From contig NZ_JACJQU010000001.1 in the NCBI RefSeq assembly GCF_014696825.1, forward strand, positions 372,001 through 436,000: a stretch of 64,000 nt of DNA, read 5' to 3'. The notes beneath the pieces were generated by a model. The model worked only from the letters and a program-made list of their open reading frames with translations. It had not been told where the DNA came from and did no database searches. The position numbers were made by a program, and so were the translations under genes. Source of the DNA: Anabaena sphaerica FACHB-251. GTDB taxonomy: Bacteria; Cyanobacteriota; Cyanobacteriia; Cyanobacteriales; Nostocaceae. Positions 1 to 8,727 of this stretch are shown here, in pieces; positions within the stretch are counted from its first letter, which is position 1; each line of letters opens with the position of its first letter.

Positions 1-360
1 TAATTCACTATCTAAGTAAGCATACTCTACAGATTTTTTTAATGTGTTAGTTGTTTTTGGTTGTAAGCCATTAAAATCAGGTTTAAATTCTAAGTGCCAA
101 AAACCTTCACTTTGTAAATGAAAGAAAGGATAGTGTAACCCTCCTGTATAAGAATGTGATCCTATTATTTGCCAATATTTTTCAAATGTTTCAATTAATT
201 CATCTGATACTCTAATTTCATTTATGTCAATAATATCTCTGCTAATTAAATCTATAATTGATAGAATTAAGATAGGTTTATGTAGAGCAGTACCACGTTT
301 TTTGCTGTTGCTGACATTCAGATTAGATAATTTTTGACAGTATAATGTTAGATTATCCAT
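1..360 (-). CDS. sulfur-recognition/HNH-type endonuclease, N-terminal part (partial)
   Basis: An uninterrupted reading frame of 120 codons starts at an ATG at 360 and leaves the window at base 1. Visible motifs are ALHKPILILSIIDLI at residues 25-39, HYPFFHL at 76-82 and GFWHL at 86-90. This KPilLLsiidLi...PFfhL...gFWhL layout is what I know from the N-terminal domain of cyanobacterial HNH endonucleases related to the sulfur-binding domain of ScoMcrA-type phosphorothioate-dependent nucleases. The HNH part would lie outside the window. The gene follows the dnd-associated gene at 401-874 by 40 bp on the same strand, which fits a role in DNA phosphorothioation. The family is recognised from motifs only and the catalytic domain is not visible. 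Confidence 0.6.
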   Translation of the reverse strand, partial: MDNLTLYCQKLSNLNVSNSKKRGTALHKPILILSIIDLISRDIIDINEIRVSDELIETFEKYWQIIGSHSYTGGLHYPFFHLQSEGFWHLEFKPDFNGLQPKTTNTLKKSVEYAYLDSEL

Positions 361-400
361 GTTTTTAAAAACTGATTAAATGTAATTAATGTGTAATTTT

Positions 401-874
401 TTAATTTAGGAATTTTCTTAAATCAAATTCTCCTGTTTCTTCATTTTTCTTGTCTTTATCAGATATTAAAAATAATAAAATTGTGTCTGAATAATCAATT
501 GAACCTCTAAGTTCACCTTGCAAAATTTCTAAACCACCATTAGCGTATTCTTCAAAAATTTTATGACGTTGATTTTCATATTCTTCCTCATTAGGAGATA
601 AAATTTGAATATTCTGAGTTTCTGTAATTCCCAATAATTTAATTACAGTATCATATCCCATTGATATAAAAGTTTCTAACCTTATTGGTGCTGGTTCACG
701 TTTAGAAACCTCCTCAAAAGGAACACGCTTCTTATTCTTTACTCCCAAAGCAGCAGCAAAAACAATCACATCAGCAAAAGTTTGAAAAGGACCATATCCA
801 CCATCAGAAGAAATTAAAGCCTTAACCAAATCAGCCTTATCTTTTGCAACCCTGATTCTACCAGATTCAGCCAT
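401..874 (-). CDS. dptX4: dnd system-associated protein 4 (DNA phosphorothioation-associated)
   Basis: A 157-residue protein starting at ATG 874. It carries RIRVAKDKADLVKAL (residues 6-20), the GPFQTFADVIVFAAALG stretch (28-44), a KREPAPIR motif and a YANGGLEIL segment near residue 112. These features and the length match the small protein annotated as dnd system-associated protein 4, a partner of DNA phosphorothioation gene clusters with no established biochemical function. The next gene downstream (360 to 1) is a probable sulfur-recognition nuclease 40 bp away, so the two probably form an operon that continues outside the window. The dndB/C/E core genes are not in this window. Confidence 0.72.
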   Translation of the reverse strand: MAESGRIRVAKDKADLVKALISSDGGYGPFQTFADVIVFAAALGVKNKKRVPFEEVSKREPAPIRLETFISMGYDTVIKLLGITETQNIQILSPNEEEYENQRHKIFEEYANGGLEILQGELRGSIDYSDTILLFLISDKDKKNEETGEFDLRKFLN

Positions 875-1021
875 AATATTAAAATCTAAACTCTTGCTAT
901 CTTACAACAAATTGCATTAACTAAAATCAAACCTTTGCGTTATTAATCTTTGCGTCTTTGCGTCTTTGCGTGAGATAAATCATAATGTTGGGTTTCCTCA
1001 CGTCAACCCAACCTACAATAA

Positions 1022-2914
1022 TTATCCTTCAGTTTTCACCGTCAAAACCTGCGGAGGAGTAGAATCAGGAGGATACAAAAAATCTACCTGAACCTGTCTT
1101 TTTTCCCCTGGTGCTAACTGCAAATTTACCAAAGCATCACCCGGTTGTCCGCGACGCTGCACCAAATGAACATAGCGCGTTTGTTCACTTCCCTTATTAT
1201 CCCGATAACGTACCCGCACCGTCCCCCGGAAAAATACTTGTTCCACAGGTGGTTTTAAAAACAATAATCTATCTGTACCACCTTCATCCTTAACAGGTGT
1301 TTGCACTGATACAGTTACATTTCTCGCTTGACTGCTAGAATTGAATAAAGGCAAAGTTAAATTATACTCTACACCGTAATTACTATGGGCAAAATACGCC
1401 GTATCAGCATAACGTTTTAACATTTTTGCACTCTGTATTTGTCCGGTGCTGAGAGTGATTAAATGTACAGTTCCTAAAGGATAAGAAATTGATCTTCCTG
1501 GTTGGGGTAAAGTTAAATTATTTACACTTGCATTATCTGTAATATTTGCTTCCCATCTTGTTCCTTCGGACACACCAGCAACGCGACTAAATACTGTGGG
1601 TTCTCTGGGAGGGTCTAAAGGTGTGGGGATAGGGTCGCGCTTTCCTGCTAAACTGCCAGTATTGAGGAGCTTTTCCCATGCTGTGACAGTGGGGGGAGTT
1701 TGACTACTCATAGCTAAGTTTGCCATAAAAATGGGGCGATCGCTACTCAACCGCATCATCACCGTGCGACCATTGGAAGAAGGTGCTTGGACAGAAATCG
1801 GTAAATTAGCTAAAATTGCGGTTTTTCCCGGTTCTATCACCAACTTTTCGGGAAATATCCCCTGTTTAACACCCCGCAAAACATCACTCATAGTTCTACT
1901 TCCAGGACCAGCATAAACCGTTCCTTGGGAATTATCCACCATATCCGGTAAATCAATAAAAGGTGCTTCCCTAGAAAGATAACTAGCAGCGTTTAAAACT
2001 TGTAAAGTCGCAGGTTCATTACCGGGGTTATGCACAATTATACCTTGGTAAACGGTGCGATTTTGAGATGAATTTTCTGCTCTGACAATATGATGAGAAA
2101 AGACATCAAACCGACCTTGAAAAGCATAATTTAAATGTGCATCCTTTACCTGTTTACCATCTGGTGAAAACGTAGAAAGTAAAATTCCATCAGTATTCAC
2201 AAGTTCAGGACTATTACTATTAAAAGTAGGAATAGTATCTAATTTACCTGGTAAAGTGCGAACCTCTTGGGGTTGAACTTCTACACCTGCAATATATTGA
2301 GGAGGAACAGCATAAATATTTAAAGCTCGACACATCAAAGCTGCAACTTCTCCCCTAGTCACTTGTTGCAGAGGTTTCAATTGTTTAACATTAGGATAAT
2401 TAACTACAATACTATTAATAGTTCCCGCAGCTATAGAACTTTGAGCATAGTTAGGAATTTGTTGAGCATCATCAAAATAACGTTGTAATATTTGCGTTGG
2501 GTTAGCAACAGAATTATAATTTTTACCACCAGCTATCACACCAATAATTTGCGCTCTAGGAATTTGTTGGTTAGGTTGAAAAATACCACCTGGATAACCA
2601 GAGAAAAATCCTTTTTGATAAGCGGTAGTAATAGCTTTATTTGCCCAAAAATTGCTAGGTACATCTTTAAATATTACCGCATTGCGTTTAATAGAAGCAT
2701 CAGGAAAAGCATTCAACATTAAAACCGCAGCTTCCGCACGGGTAACAGTTGCATTAGGACGAAAACTACCATCAGGATAACCCGTTAATAATTTTCTTTC
2801 TCCTAATATTTTAATACAATCATTTCCCCAATAACCTTGAGTGTCTGTAAAAGCTAAAACCGGCGAAGGTAAGAGGGTTAAAAAAATGATGAATGAGATT
2901 TTTTTGATTGACAT
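1022..2914 (-). CDS. SLH domain plus DUF3370 secreted protein
   Basis: A 630-residue protein. I start it at ATG 2914, which has AGGTG 5 bases upstream, rather than at the GTG two codons earlier. An N-terminal signal peptide (hydrophobic FIIFLTLLPSPVLAF) is followed by three S-layer homology repeats at about residues 24-80, 85-140 and 150-205. Each has the W-x-x-x-x-I / GYPdGsFrPn / R-A-E-A pattern. The rest, from about 215, begins with QEVRTLPGKLDTIPTFNSNS, typical of the cyanobacterial DUF3370 family of unknown function. SLH repeats usually anchor proteins to peptidoglycan-linked polymer or porin complexes, so a cell-envelope location is inferred. The gene separates two groups of phosphorothioation-type genes. 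Confidence 0.88.
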   Translation of the reverse strand: MSIKKISFIIFLTLLPSPVLAFTDTQGYWGNDCIKILGERKLLTGYPDGSFRPNATVTRAEAAVLMLNAFPDASIKRNAVIFKDVPSNFWANKAITTAYQKGFFSGYPGGIFQPNQQIPRAQIIGVIAGGKNYNSVANPTQILQRYFDDAQQIPNYAQSSIAAGTINSIVVNYPNVKQLKPLQQVTRGEVAALMCRALNIYAVPPQYIAGVEVQPQEVRTLPGKLDTIPTFNSNSPELVNTDGILLSTFSPDGKQVKDAHLNYAFQGRFDVFSHHIVRAENSSQNRTVYQGIIVHNPGNEPATLQVLNAASYLSREAPFIDLPDMVDNSQGTVYAGPGSRTMSDVLRGVKQGIFPEKLVIEPGKTAILANLPISVQAPSSNGRTVMMRLSSDRPIFMANLAMSSQTPPTVTAWEKLLNTGSLAGKRDPIPTPLDPPREPTVFSRVAGVSEGTRWEANITDNASVNNLTLPQPGRSISYPLGTVHLITLSTGQIQSAKMLKRYADTAYFAHSNYGVEYNLTLPLFNSSSQARNVTVSVQTPVKDEGGTDRLLFLKPPVEQVFFRGTVRVRYRDNKGSEQTRYVHLVQRRGQPGDALVNLQLAPGEKRQVQVDFLYPPDSTPPQVLTVKTEG

Positions 2915-2977
2915 TTTCACACCTGATAATAAATTTGCTTTCTCTCTCTGCGACTCTGCGACTCTGCGTGATATAAA

Positions 2978-3619
2978 TCATCTAAAAATTGACAACAACC
3001 AACGATTAACTTCTCCATCATCTTGATTTTGACTACGTTGAATTGCTTCTTTTACAGTTTCTATTTGCAAACCTGGTAAAACCTTGGATTCCTGAATTCT
3101 TCTACTTCCTCCGTCAATAATTTCAAAAGCAATTATATCATTATTATTAGCATCCATTACCCAATATTCTTTTACCCCCAACCTTTCATAAAGCAACCGC
3201 TTAAAACCCAAATCATCATTAACAGAAGAAGCAGCAATTTCTACAACTAAAGTAGGTGCTGCAAACTCATTAATATTCACAGGTGAATTAGTCAAAGGTG
3301 GAAATTTCACCGCATCACCAATATAAAAAGCTAAATCAGGTTGACATTCACTTTCATTTGTTCTGCGAAAACTGGTATTTACCCATCCTTTGATTTTAAT
3401 ATTTTTCAAGGCCGCAAATAAATTAACAACATTAGAAACAACATTGTTATTGCTACCATGAATTGAACCAACTGGAGACATTTCCACCCTCATGTAATTT
3501 TGATAGAAGTAAAATCTTCCCTCCTGATAATCAGAACTATCAGCAAATTCGAGAAATTCATCCCAACTTACCTTTACCCAGGTATCTGTATCAATCTTAG
3601 GTAAATTAACAATAACCAT
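2978..3619 (-). CDS. Uma2 family endonuclease (DUF820)
   Basis: A 213-residue protein. ATG 3619 is preferred because GAGAGG lies 8 bases upstream; the frame extends to 3646 without a better site. The sequence has the Uma2 layout: an N-terminal W-x-E-F-L-E region, a central QPDLAFYIGD motif and PTLVVEIAASS, which supply the D...E-x-K-like residues of a PD-(D/E)XK restriction-type fold, followed by KRLLYERLGVKEYWVMD. Uma2 proteins are very numerous in filamentous cyanobacteria and their substrate is unknown. It is 138 bp downstream of the DndD-like ATPase on the same strand, with a polypyrimidine repeat between, so co-transcription is uncertain. Confidence 0.87.
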   Translation of the reverse strand: MVIVNLPKIDTDTWVKVSWDEFLEFADSSDYQEGRFYFYQNYMRVEMSPVGSIHGSNNNVVSNVVNLFAALKNIKIKGWVNTSFRRTNESECQPDLAFYIGDAVKFPPLTNSPVNINEFAAPTLVVEIAASSVNDDLGFKRLLYERLGVKEYWVMDANNNDIIAFEIIDGGSRRIQESKVLPGLQIETVKEAIQRSQNQDDGEVNRWLLSIFR

Positions 3620-3651
3620 GATATTACCTCTCTCCTTCCACTTCAATAATT

Positions 3652-3756
3652 AAAAATCAACTTTTTCTCTTCTTCTTCTCTTCTTCTTCTCTTCTTCTTT
3701 CTTCTTCTTTCTTCTCTTCCTTCGTGTTCTTCGTGTCTTCGTGGTTCGTTCATCTT
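3652..3756. repeat. polypyrimidine tract and CTTCGTG repeat between genes
   Basis: On the + strand this spacer is almost pure pyrimidine, built from repeated CTTCTTCTTCT units, and ends in TTCGTGTTCTTCGTGTCTTCGTGG. A related CTTCGTGTCCTTCG segment appears near 18570-18595. No gene is visible. Such low-complexity spacers are common in Nostocales genomes. Confidence 0.7.
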
Positions 3757-5823
3757 CTATCTTTCCACCTCAACAATTTCAGTATACTCAAAACCATTAG
3801 AACTTTGCCTAACCAAAGCGTATTTCTCCCCACCCACATCAATAAAATCTTGTTCACAGTCAGGTTTAGAAGAATAATAAGTCAGCACATATTCCTTACC
3901 GATTCTATCAATAATCTCCTCCTCAACTTCCACCCTCCATTGCGTCTTTGTCACCAAAACAACCAACTGATTTGCTAATTTAGGAATAGTTTGTGCAATG
4001 TGACGACGAGAATTAGCATCTAAACTGCCAAAAGGTGAATCCATGACAATAGGAAAGGTGCTACTATCAGGAACCATCATGATTTTTCGCTTTTCACTCC
4101 ATTCTCTGACTTTATCAATAATACTTGCGATAAAAGACAAACTGAGAATTTGATTTTCTCCTGTAGAAGCTGCTACCGGTGCTTCTATTCCTGTGGTATT
4201 TTCGACTAAAGTTAGTTCATATTTTTCGGTAATCTTGGGAATATAAGGAGTTACAGAAATTTCTGCAAATATTTCCTGTACTCGCTTTTCTAACTGCAAT
4301 CTAAATTGGTTTTCTTGTCTATTTTTCACCTCCATTAATCTTTCAATTGCATCTTGCGTTGCGACCATCCGACGCTGTGCTAATATTTGTTTTTCTTCAT
4401 TCTGTTTTTGTTTAGAAATCTGTTTCCCCAAAACATCAATATCTGCTTTTAGGTGAGTAGATTCTTGTTGATTTGCACCTTGTTCTCGATTTAAGTCATC
4501 AATTTTTGCTTCTATTCCATCTAACCGTTTTTGCAAACCACTAATATCCTCATTGGGGTCTTTTCGCAAAATTTCCTGAATTTTATCTAACTCAGTTTCT
4601 ACTTCAGAAATAGATTCTCTTAACTGATTAATTCTTGCTTGTTCTCTATCGACATTTTCCCAAAATAAATTTGCTTGTTTATCAATATCATCAATTTGCG
4701 CTCCCATCCTAATCGCTGTTTCTTCCACAGAAGAAGAACCTGTTTTTCTCAGTAAAGATTTAACATGAAAATGTCCATGTCCACCTTCTTTTAAATCTGC
4801 ACCACAAATACAACGTCCAGATTGAATTAAATCAGAAACAAATTCTTTAGAAATTCCCGAAGTTAATTCTCCCCGTTGTTTTAAATCGGTGATAATTTCC
4901 CGAAATTTTTGATTAGTATCATCTAATAAAACTGTATAGGCTTGTTTAGAAATAATCTTTTTGAGTGCATCCTTAGTCTTTTTGAGTTCTTCTTGATTTG
5001 TGCGTTTTTGAGTTTCTAAATTCTGCCGTTTTTCTTGTAACTCTTTGACTGCACTTAATTCTATCAAACGTTTACTGACATCTTTTTTAAACGTCTGTTG
5101 ATTTTCTAACTCTTGTTTAATTTCTATTTGTCTTTGGTTAATTTTTTCAATTGCTGTTTCTAGTTTGGTTTGTTCATTTAATAACTTTTTAGTTTCCGCA
5201 TCACCAATAGCAGCTAAGTCATTATCTAAGCTTTTCTTCGCTTCTTTTAAATGTTTGATTGCTAACTCAATGACTTTTACACCTAAAAATGTTTCCGTTG
5301 CTTCGGCAATTTCTGTCTTTTTATCAGAACGGACAATTTCTTCAATTCTTTCACCATCAAAAAAGAAATATTGATGTAAACTAGCTGGTAAAATATTGTT
5401 GATTATTTCTTCTGCTGGTTCTATCGGAAAACCCCATTTACCGTCATCACTAGCATATTGAATTGTTAATTTCGTTTTTGTCGCTTCAATTGTGGTTGAA
5501 TTTTTATAAACTCGACAAGTACGTTTAGCTCGGTAGCGTGTTCCTTCATGTTCCCAACCAACTTCTACCCAACATTCAACGGGTTGATTTTCTTCGACTT
5601 CGGAAATTGCGCGTTTATTAACTAACTGTTCTATCGCAGCAAAAGCAGCAGTAAATTTTTCATATAAAACCCAGGTAAAAGCATTTAATAAACTGGTTTT
5701 TCCCGCACCATTATTACCATGAATGATTGTCGTGTTACGAAAGTCTCCACTAGCAATGACAATTTCTGGTGTTTGACCATAAAAAGAGCGAAAATTGCAA
5801 AGTTTAATGGAAGTCAATTTCAT
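3757..5823 (-). CDS. DndD-like SMC/Rad50-type ATPase
   Basis: A 688-residue ATPase with a split ABC/SMC head. Walker A GNNGAGKT lies at residues 36-43 and the YFFFDGERIEEI motif at about 151-162. Two long coiled-coil regions (about 185-290 and 380-510) flank a hook-like CIC-G turn (Cys337/Cys339) with HGHFH just after. A C-terminal LSLSFIASI signature precedes a Walker B/D-loop (PIVMDSPFGSLD). FFFDGE and the overall plan are typical of DndD, which works with DndB/C/E in DNA phosphorothioation. SbcC/Rad50-like defence ATPases are the main alternative. Its start overlaps the stop of the upstream 57-codon ORF by 4 bp (ATGA), indicating translational coupling. The phosphorothioation-type helicase upstream supports the assignment. 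Confidence 0.65.
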   Translation of the reverse strand: MKLTSIKLCNFRSFYGQTPEIVIASGDFRNTTIIHGNNGAGKTSLLNAFTWVLYEKFTAAFAAIEQLVNKRAISEVEENQPVECWVEVGWEHEGTRYRAKRTCRVYKNSTTIEATKTKLTIQYASDDGKWGFPIEPAEEIINNILPASLHQYFFFDGERIEEIVRSDKKTEIAEATETFLGVKVIELAIKHLKEAKKSLDNDLAAIGDAETKKLLNEQTKLETAIEKINQRQIEIKQELENQQTFKKDVSKRLIELSAVKELQEKRQNLETQKRTNQEELKKTKDALKKIISKQAYTVLLDDTNQKFREIITDLKQRGELTSGISKEFVSDLIQSGRCICGADLKEGGHGHFHVKSLLRKTGSSSVEETAIRMGAQIDDIDKQANLFWENVDREQARINQLRESISEVETELDKIQEILRKDPNEDISGLQKRLDGIEAKIDDLNREQGANQQESTHLKADIDVLGKQISKQKQNEEKQILAQRRMVATQDAIERLMEVKNRQENQFRLQLEKRVQEIFAEISVTPYIPKITEKYELTLVENTTGIEAPVAASTGENQILSLSFIASIIDKVREWSEKRKIMMVPDSSTFPIVMDSPFGSLDANSRRHIAQTIPKLANQLVVLVTKTQWRVEVEEEIIDRIGKEYVLTYYSSKPDCEQDFIDVGGEKYALVRQSSNGFEYTEIVEVER

Positions 5824-5993
5824 TGTACTGCTTCCTTGACTATAGTTAAAATATCATCGTTAATTGCACCTTTGCTTTTCCGTGCTAATCTCGATTTTTC
5901 TAATTTACATACTCGCTCAATTATTTGCTTGACTTCCGGTGGTGCGGTGTTAATTGGTGCTTGTACATCTTCAAGATTTGATTCTGTGGACAT
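5820..5993 (-). CDS. 57-residue ORF coupled to the DndD-like ATPase
   Basis: From ATG 5993 the frame encodes 57 residues (MSTESNLEDVQAPINTAPP...VKEAVQ) and ends in TGA sharing ATGA with the ATPase start. The product is charged and probably helical, with KLEKSRLARKSKGAIND in its second half. It has no membrane segment and no domain I recognise. The overlap with a large ATPase gene argues that it is real and produced together with it, perhaps as a small accessory subunit. It does not resemble DndE as I know it, which is about twice as long. Confidence 0.55.
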   Translation of the reverse strand: MSTESNLEDVQAPINTAPPEVKQIIERVCKLEKSRLARKSKGAINDDILTIVKEAVQ

Positions 5994-6367
5994 GACTGAT
6001 TTAAAAATAGGCTTTTACTCTATTTTAACCATCTCTGTCGCTGTAATTACAACTGTGAATTTACTGTTACGTTTAACTTCAAATTATGCAAACTATCGAG
6101 AAAAAATTTATGATTTTGCAGCTAGAAAGGGTTGCGGTTTCTATTTATTGATGGTAGGATAAATATTATCAAGCTATATAATGGGATGTAGCTTGGTTTA
6201 AAAATTTTACAAATATTCCATTATATTAGAATAATACCGCTGCCCCAGTGCCGGGTCAATATCCTTACCATCAATTTTTGCCCCCCCAAAACAAGAAAAT
6301 CAAGGGATATGTCTATACTAACCCACCAGAGGGTAATATCTTCTTGCGTCTTTGCGCGAAACCAAAA
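5994..6367. other. intergenic stretch, no gene recognised
   Basis: This 374-base spacer lies between the helicase gene and the small ORF, all read leftward. A frame from ATG 5992 on the + strand gives a hydrophobic 56-residue peptide, but it overlaps the opposite start codon and has no support. The right end holds a short CTTGCGTCTTTGCGCG segment, related to the GCGTCTTTGCGT arrays near 945-975 and 42505-42525. The gap suggests the DndD-like operon has its own promoter. Confidence 0.5.
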
Positions 6368-7849
6368 TCAAATATCCAACAAACCATATCGTTTTTGCAA
6401 AGCCAATAATTTCATCCGTGCTTCTCCAGCATTATCAGCCAAATCTGCAAATTCAACAAACCGCCGCAACTCCTTTTTTAACAAATTGCGTTCCACCTCA
6501 ATAGTGTCCCTGTCCAAATCAGGAGGTAAAATAATCATATCAAAAATCGTCGCTCTATCCTTACCCGGATGGGGACGTAACACCCTACCACGACGCTGGA
6601 TAAATTGACGAGGATTACCCGAACTTGATAAAATCACCGCAGTTTGAATAGCAGGAATATCCACCCCTTCATCTAAACAACGAATAGCCACTAAACCTTG
6701 CAATTCACCGCTTTCAAATTGTTGTCTTAAAATCTCCCTTTCTTGTAAAGAAGTGTGTGCGGTGTAGGTGCTGACTTTATAACCCAATTCTACGCCCAAA
6801 ATTTTCGCCACAGCTTTGAGTTGACGCAGAGATGAACGGTGTCCGGTTTCTTGAGAACCATCGCTACAATAAAACAGAGTATGGCTTGTTTCCCTGCGAG
6901 TTTGCATTAATTCTCGCAAAGCCGTTAATTTATTTTCTGCTGCACCTATTAATCTAGCGCGTTTCATTAATAAAGATTTAATATCTTCATTATCTTCAAA
7001 ATCGCCAACATCACCTTCTTCTCGTTCTCGATACTGAAGAGAACGCCCAATTCTCTTGGTTAATTTCAAATAAGCAATACTTTCTATCTCCGTTAATTCT
7101 ACAAGAACCGGATAATATAAATAATGTACCAAAGCCCCTTGATTAATAGCATCCTGCAAGTTAAACTCAGGTTGTAACACAGGACCGAAATAGTCAAATA
7201 AAGATTGAGTACCCCCATCATCAAAATATCTTTCCGGTGTTGCAGATAAAGCCAGTCGCAAACCCACATTGCGGGGTAAACTTGCTTCTAACTTAGGTGC
7301 GCCTAAATTATGAGCTTCATCGCCAATAATTAAAGTTTTTGGGGGAAAATATTTAAGTTGGGATTGAAACCCCTCACTAATTAAAGTCAAGTTAGTGGTG
7401 ATCACCGTCACGAAACCTTGAGAACCGGAACGCAGATTATATAATTGCGTTGACAATTGACTTTGCCAAGTACGTAAATTCTCGAAAGCCAAAATTGGCT
7501 GCAAGTTAAATTTATCACATTCTCTAGCCCATTGGCTGACAAGATGACGGTAAGGACACACCACTAACAAGACTTGTAACCCTATTTGTTGGTATAATTC
7601 GCAAGCGATCGCCAGTGCAGTAATAGTTTTACCACTACCAGTAGCCATTTTTAGCGTCCCCCTACCATTATTAGCAAACCAGCTAGTAATAGCTTGACGC
7701 TGATATCCCCGCAATTGCAGAGATAAAGGCATTTTTGGACATCCTGGTAATGATTGCTGAATTTGATAACTGCCCTTTTTTTCTCCCACAAAAGGCAACT
7801 TGAGAGAAAAAGCAGGTTGTTTTTTTATTGGCGATCGCGTTAAATACAT
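6368..7849 (-). CDS. DNA phosphorothioation system restriction enzyme (SF2 helicase)
   Basis: A 493-residue superfamily 2 helicase/translocase starting at ATG 7849. LRGYQRQAI lies at about residues 46-54, Walker A ATGSGKT at 69-75, CPYRHLVSQW at 98-107, DEAH at 177-180 and LSATPER at about 200. A C-terminal helicase half ends in QFIQRRGRVLRPHPGK (about 417-432). It closely resembles the cyanobacterial proteins annotated as DNA phosphorothioation system restriction enzyme (dnd_restrict type), thought to act with or against phosphorothioated DNA. No separate nuclease domain is evident. The helicase family is certain; the dnd link rests on recollection of that family and on the neighbours. Confidence 0.72.
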   Translation of the reverse strand: MYLTRSPIKKQPAFSLKLPFVGEKKGSYQIQQSLPGCPKMPLSLQLRGYQRQAITSWFANNGRGTLKMATGSGKTITALAIACELYQQIGLQVLLVVCPYRHLVSQWARECDKFNLQPILAFENLRTWQSQLSTQLYNLRSGSQGFVTVITTNLTLISEGFQSQLKYFPPKTLIIGDEAHNLGAPKLEASLPRNVGLRLALSATPERYFDDGGTQSLFDYFGPVLQPEFNLQDAINQGALVHYLYYPVLVELTEIESIAYLKLTKRIGRSLQYREREEGDVGDFEDNEDIKSLLMKRARLIGAAENKLTALRELMQTRRETSHTLFYCSDGSQETGHRSSLRQLKAVAKILGVELGYKVSTYTAHTSLQEREILRQQFESGELQGLVAIRCLDEGVDIPAIQTAVILSSSGNPRQFIQRRGRVLRPHPGKDRATIFDMIILPPDLDRDTIEVERNLLKKELRRFVEFADLADNAGEARMKLLALQKRYGLLDI

Positions 7850-7857
7850 TATGATGC

Positions 7858-7964
7858 TGGTGATTGGTGATTGGTGATTGGTGATTGGTGATTGGTGATT
7901 GGTGATGGGTAATGGGTAATGGGTAATGGGTAATTACCAGTTCCCAGTCCCCAGTCCCCAGTCC
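7858..7964. repeat. short tandemly repeated sequences (GATTGGT, AATGGGT, CCCCAGT)
   Basis: Three heptamer arrays lie back to back between lexA and the helicase gene: about six GATTGGT units, about four AATGGGT units and about three CCCCAGT units. These are the short tandemly repeated repetitive sequences typical of heterocystous cyanobacteria. The array ends directly at the lexA stop codon. Confidence 0.9.
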
Positions 7965-8570
7965 CTAATTATAATTCCGCCAAACACCCACTAAAGAACC
8001 TTGTACCTGTACTTGCATGGCGGGTACTTCGATGGGTTGATACTTAGAATTAGCAGGTTTGAGAGTCACCATATCTTCCTGAAGATAAAAACGTTTTAAC
8101 GTCGTACCATGACCTTCCACCCTAGCGGCCACAATCGTACCATTTTTTAACTGATTGGGTTCTGCTACTGGACGCAAAAACACCACATCACCATCAGCAA
8201 TTAAATCTTCAATCATGCTATCACCAGCTACCCGCAAAGCATAGCTTTGGGGAGGTAGAGATAAATTAGCTAAGTCTAAATGTTCAACCGCATCGGTAAA
8301 AGGTTCAATTAAACCACCAGCAGCGATAGTGCCTAAAATCGGTACACCTTGTTTAACAGCACGCAAAACCCGAATCGTTCGCGCCTTACCTTCAATCCAC
8401 TCAATATATCCCTTATTGCGTAAATGTTCCAAGCGGCTTTGAATAGGTGCTGGTGACTTCAGATTCATCCCTTGCATCATTTGGCGAATAGAAGGCGAAT
8501 GCTGATTGATTCTTATATATTCTGCCAACCATTCGTATAATTCTTGTTGAGCTTCTGTTAGTCTTTCCAT
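7965..8570 (-). CDS. lexA: LexA repressor
   Basis: A 201-residue protein with an N-terminal winged helix (residues 1-65, MERLTEAQQELYEWL...) and a C-terminal S24 peptidase domain. The self-cleavage site is visible as Ala84-Gly85 in GTIAAGGL, the nucleophile as Ser118 in GDSMIED and the base as Lys159 in TTLKRF. All residues for autocleavage are present, unlike some cyanobacterial LexA proteins that lack them. A candidate LexA box lies 33 bases upstream of the start, suggesting autoregulation. In cyanobacteria LexA targets differ from the E. coli SOS set, so its regulon cannot be read from this window. Confidence 0.93.
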   Translation of the reverse strand: MERLTEAQQELYEWLAEYIRINQHSPSIRQMMQGMNLKSPAPIQSRLEHLRNKGYIEWIEGKARTIRVLRAVKQGVPILGTIAAGGLIEPFTDAVEHLDLANLSLPPQSYALRVAGDSMIEDLIADGDVVFLRPVAEPNQLKNGTIVAARVEGHGTTLKRFYLQEDMVTLKPANSKYQPIEVPAMQVQVQGSLVGVWRNYN

Positions 8571-8602
8571 GATTTTGTGGGGAAGTAATTACAAATGTCC
8601 CT

Positions 8603-8616
8603 AGAGCATTTGTACT
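8603..8616 (-). promoter_or_regulatory. candidate LexA operator upstream of lexA
   Basis: Read on the minus strand the site is AGTACAAATGCTCT. It fits the cyanobacterial LexA box RGTACNNNDGTWCB with one mismatch (C for T). It ends 33 bases before the lexA start codon, a normal place for an autoregulatory operator. The match is by eye only. Confidence 0.5.
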
Positions 8617-8727
8617 ACAAAAATCTTCCCTTAACAAGATTTAGATAAATATTCATGGTAATTGGTAATTGGTAATTGTTAATTGTTATTTATCTGACTC
8701 ATTAGCCATTACCAATCACCAATACCT

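Noticed and set aside
5719-6162. 147-codon + strand frame, including a hydrophobic 56-residue piece from 5992
   Set aside because: It lies mostly antisense to the DndD-like ATPase and the coupled small ORF, has no ribosome site and no family features.
7858-7964. Regular repeats that might suggest a CRISPR array
   Set aside because: The units are adjacent 7-mers without spacers. The same holds for the arrays at 19491, 21817, 24955, 44856, 47196 and 58799. No cas genes were seen.
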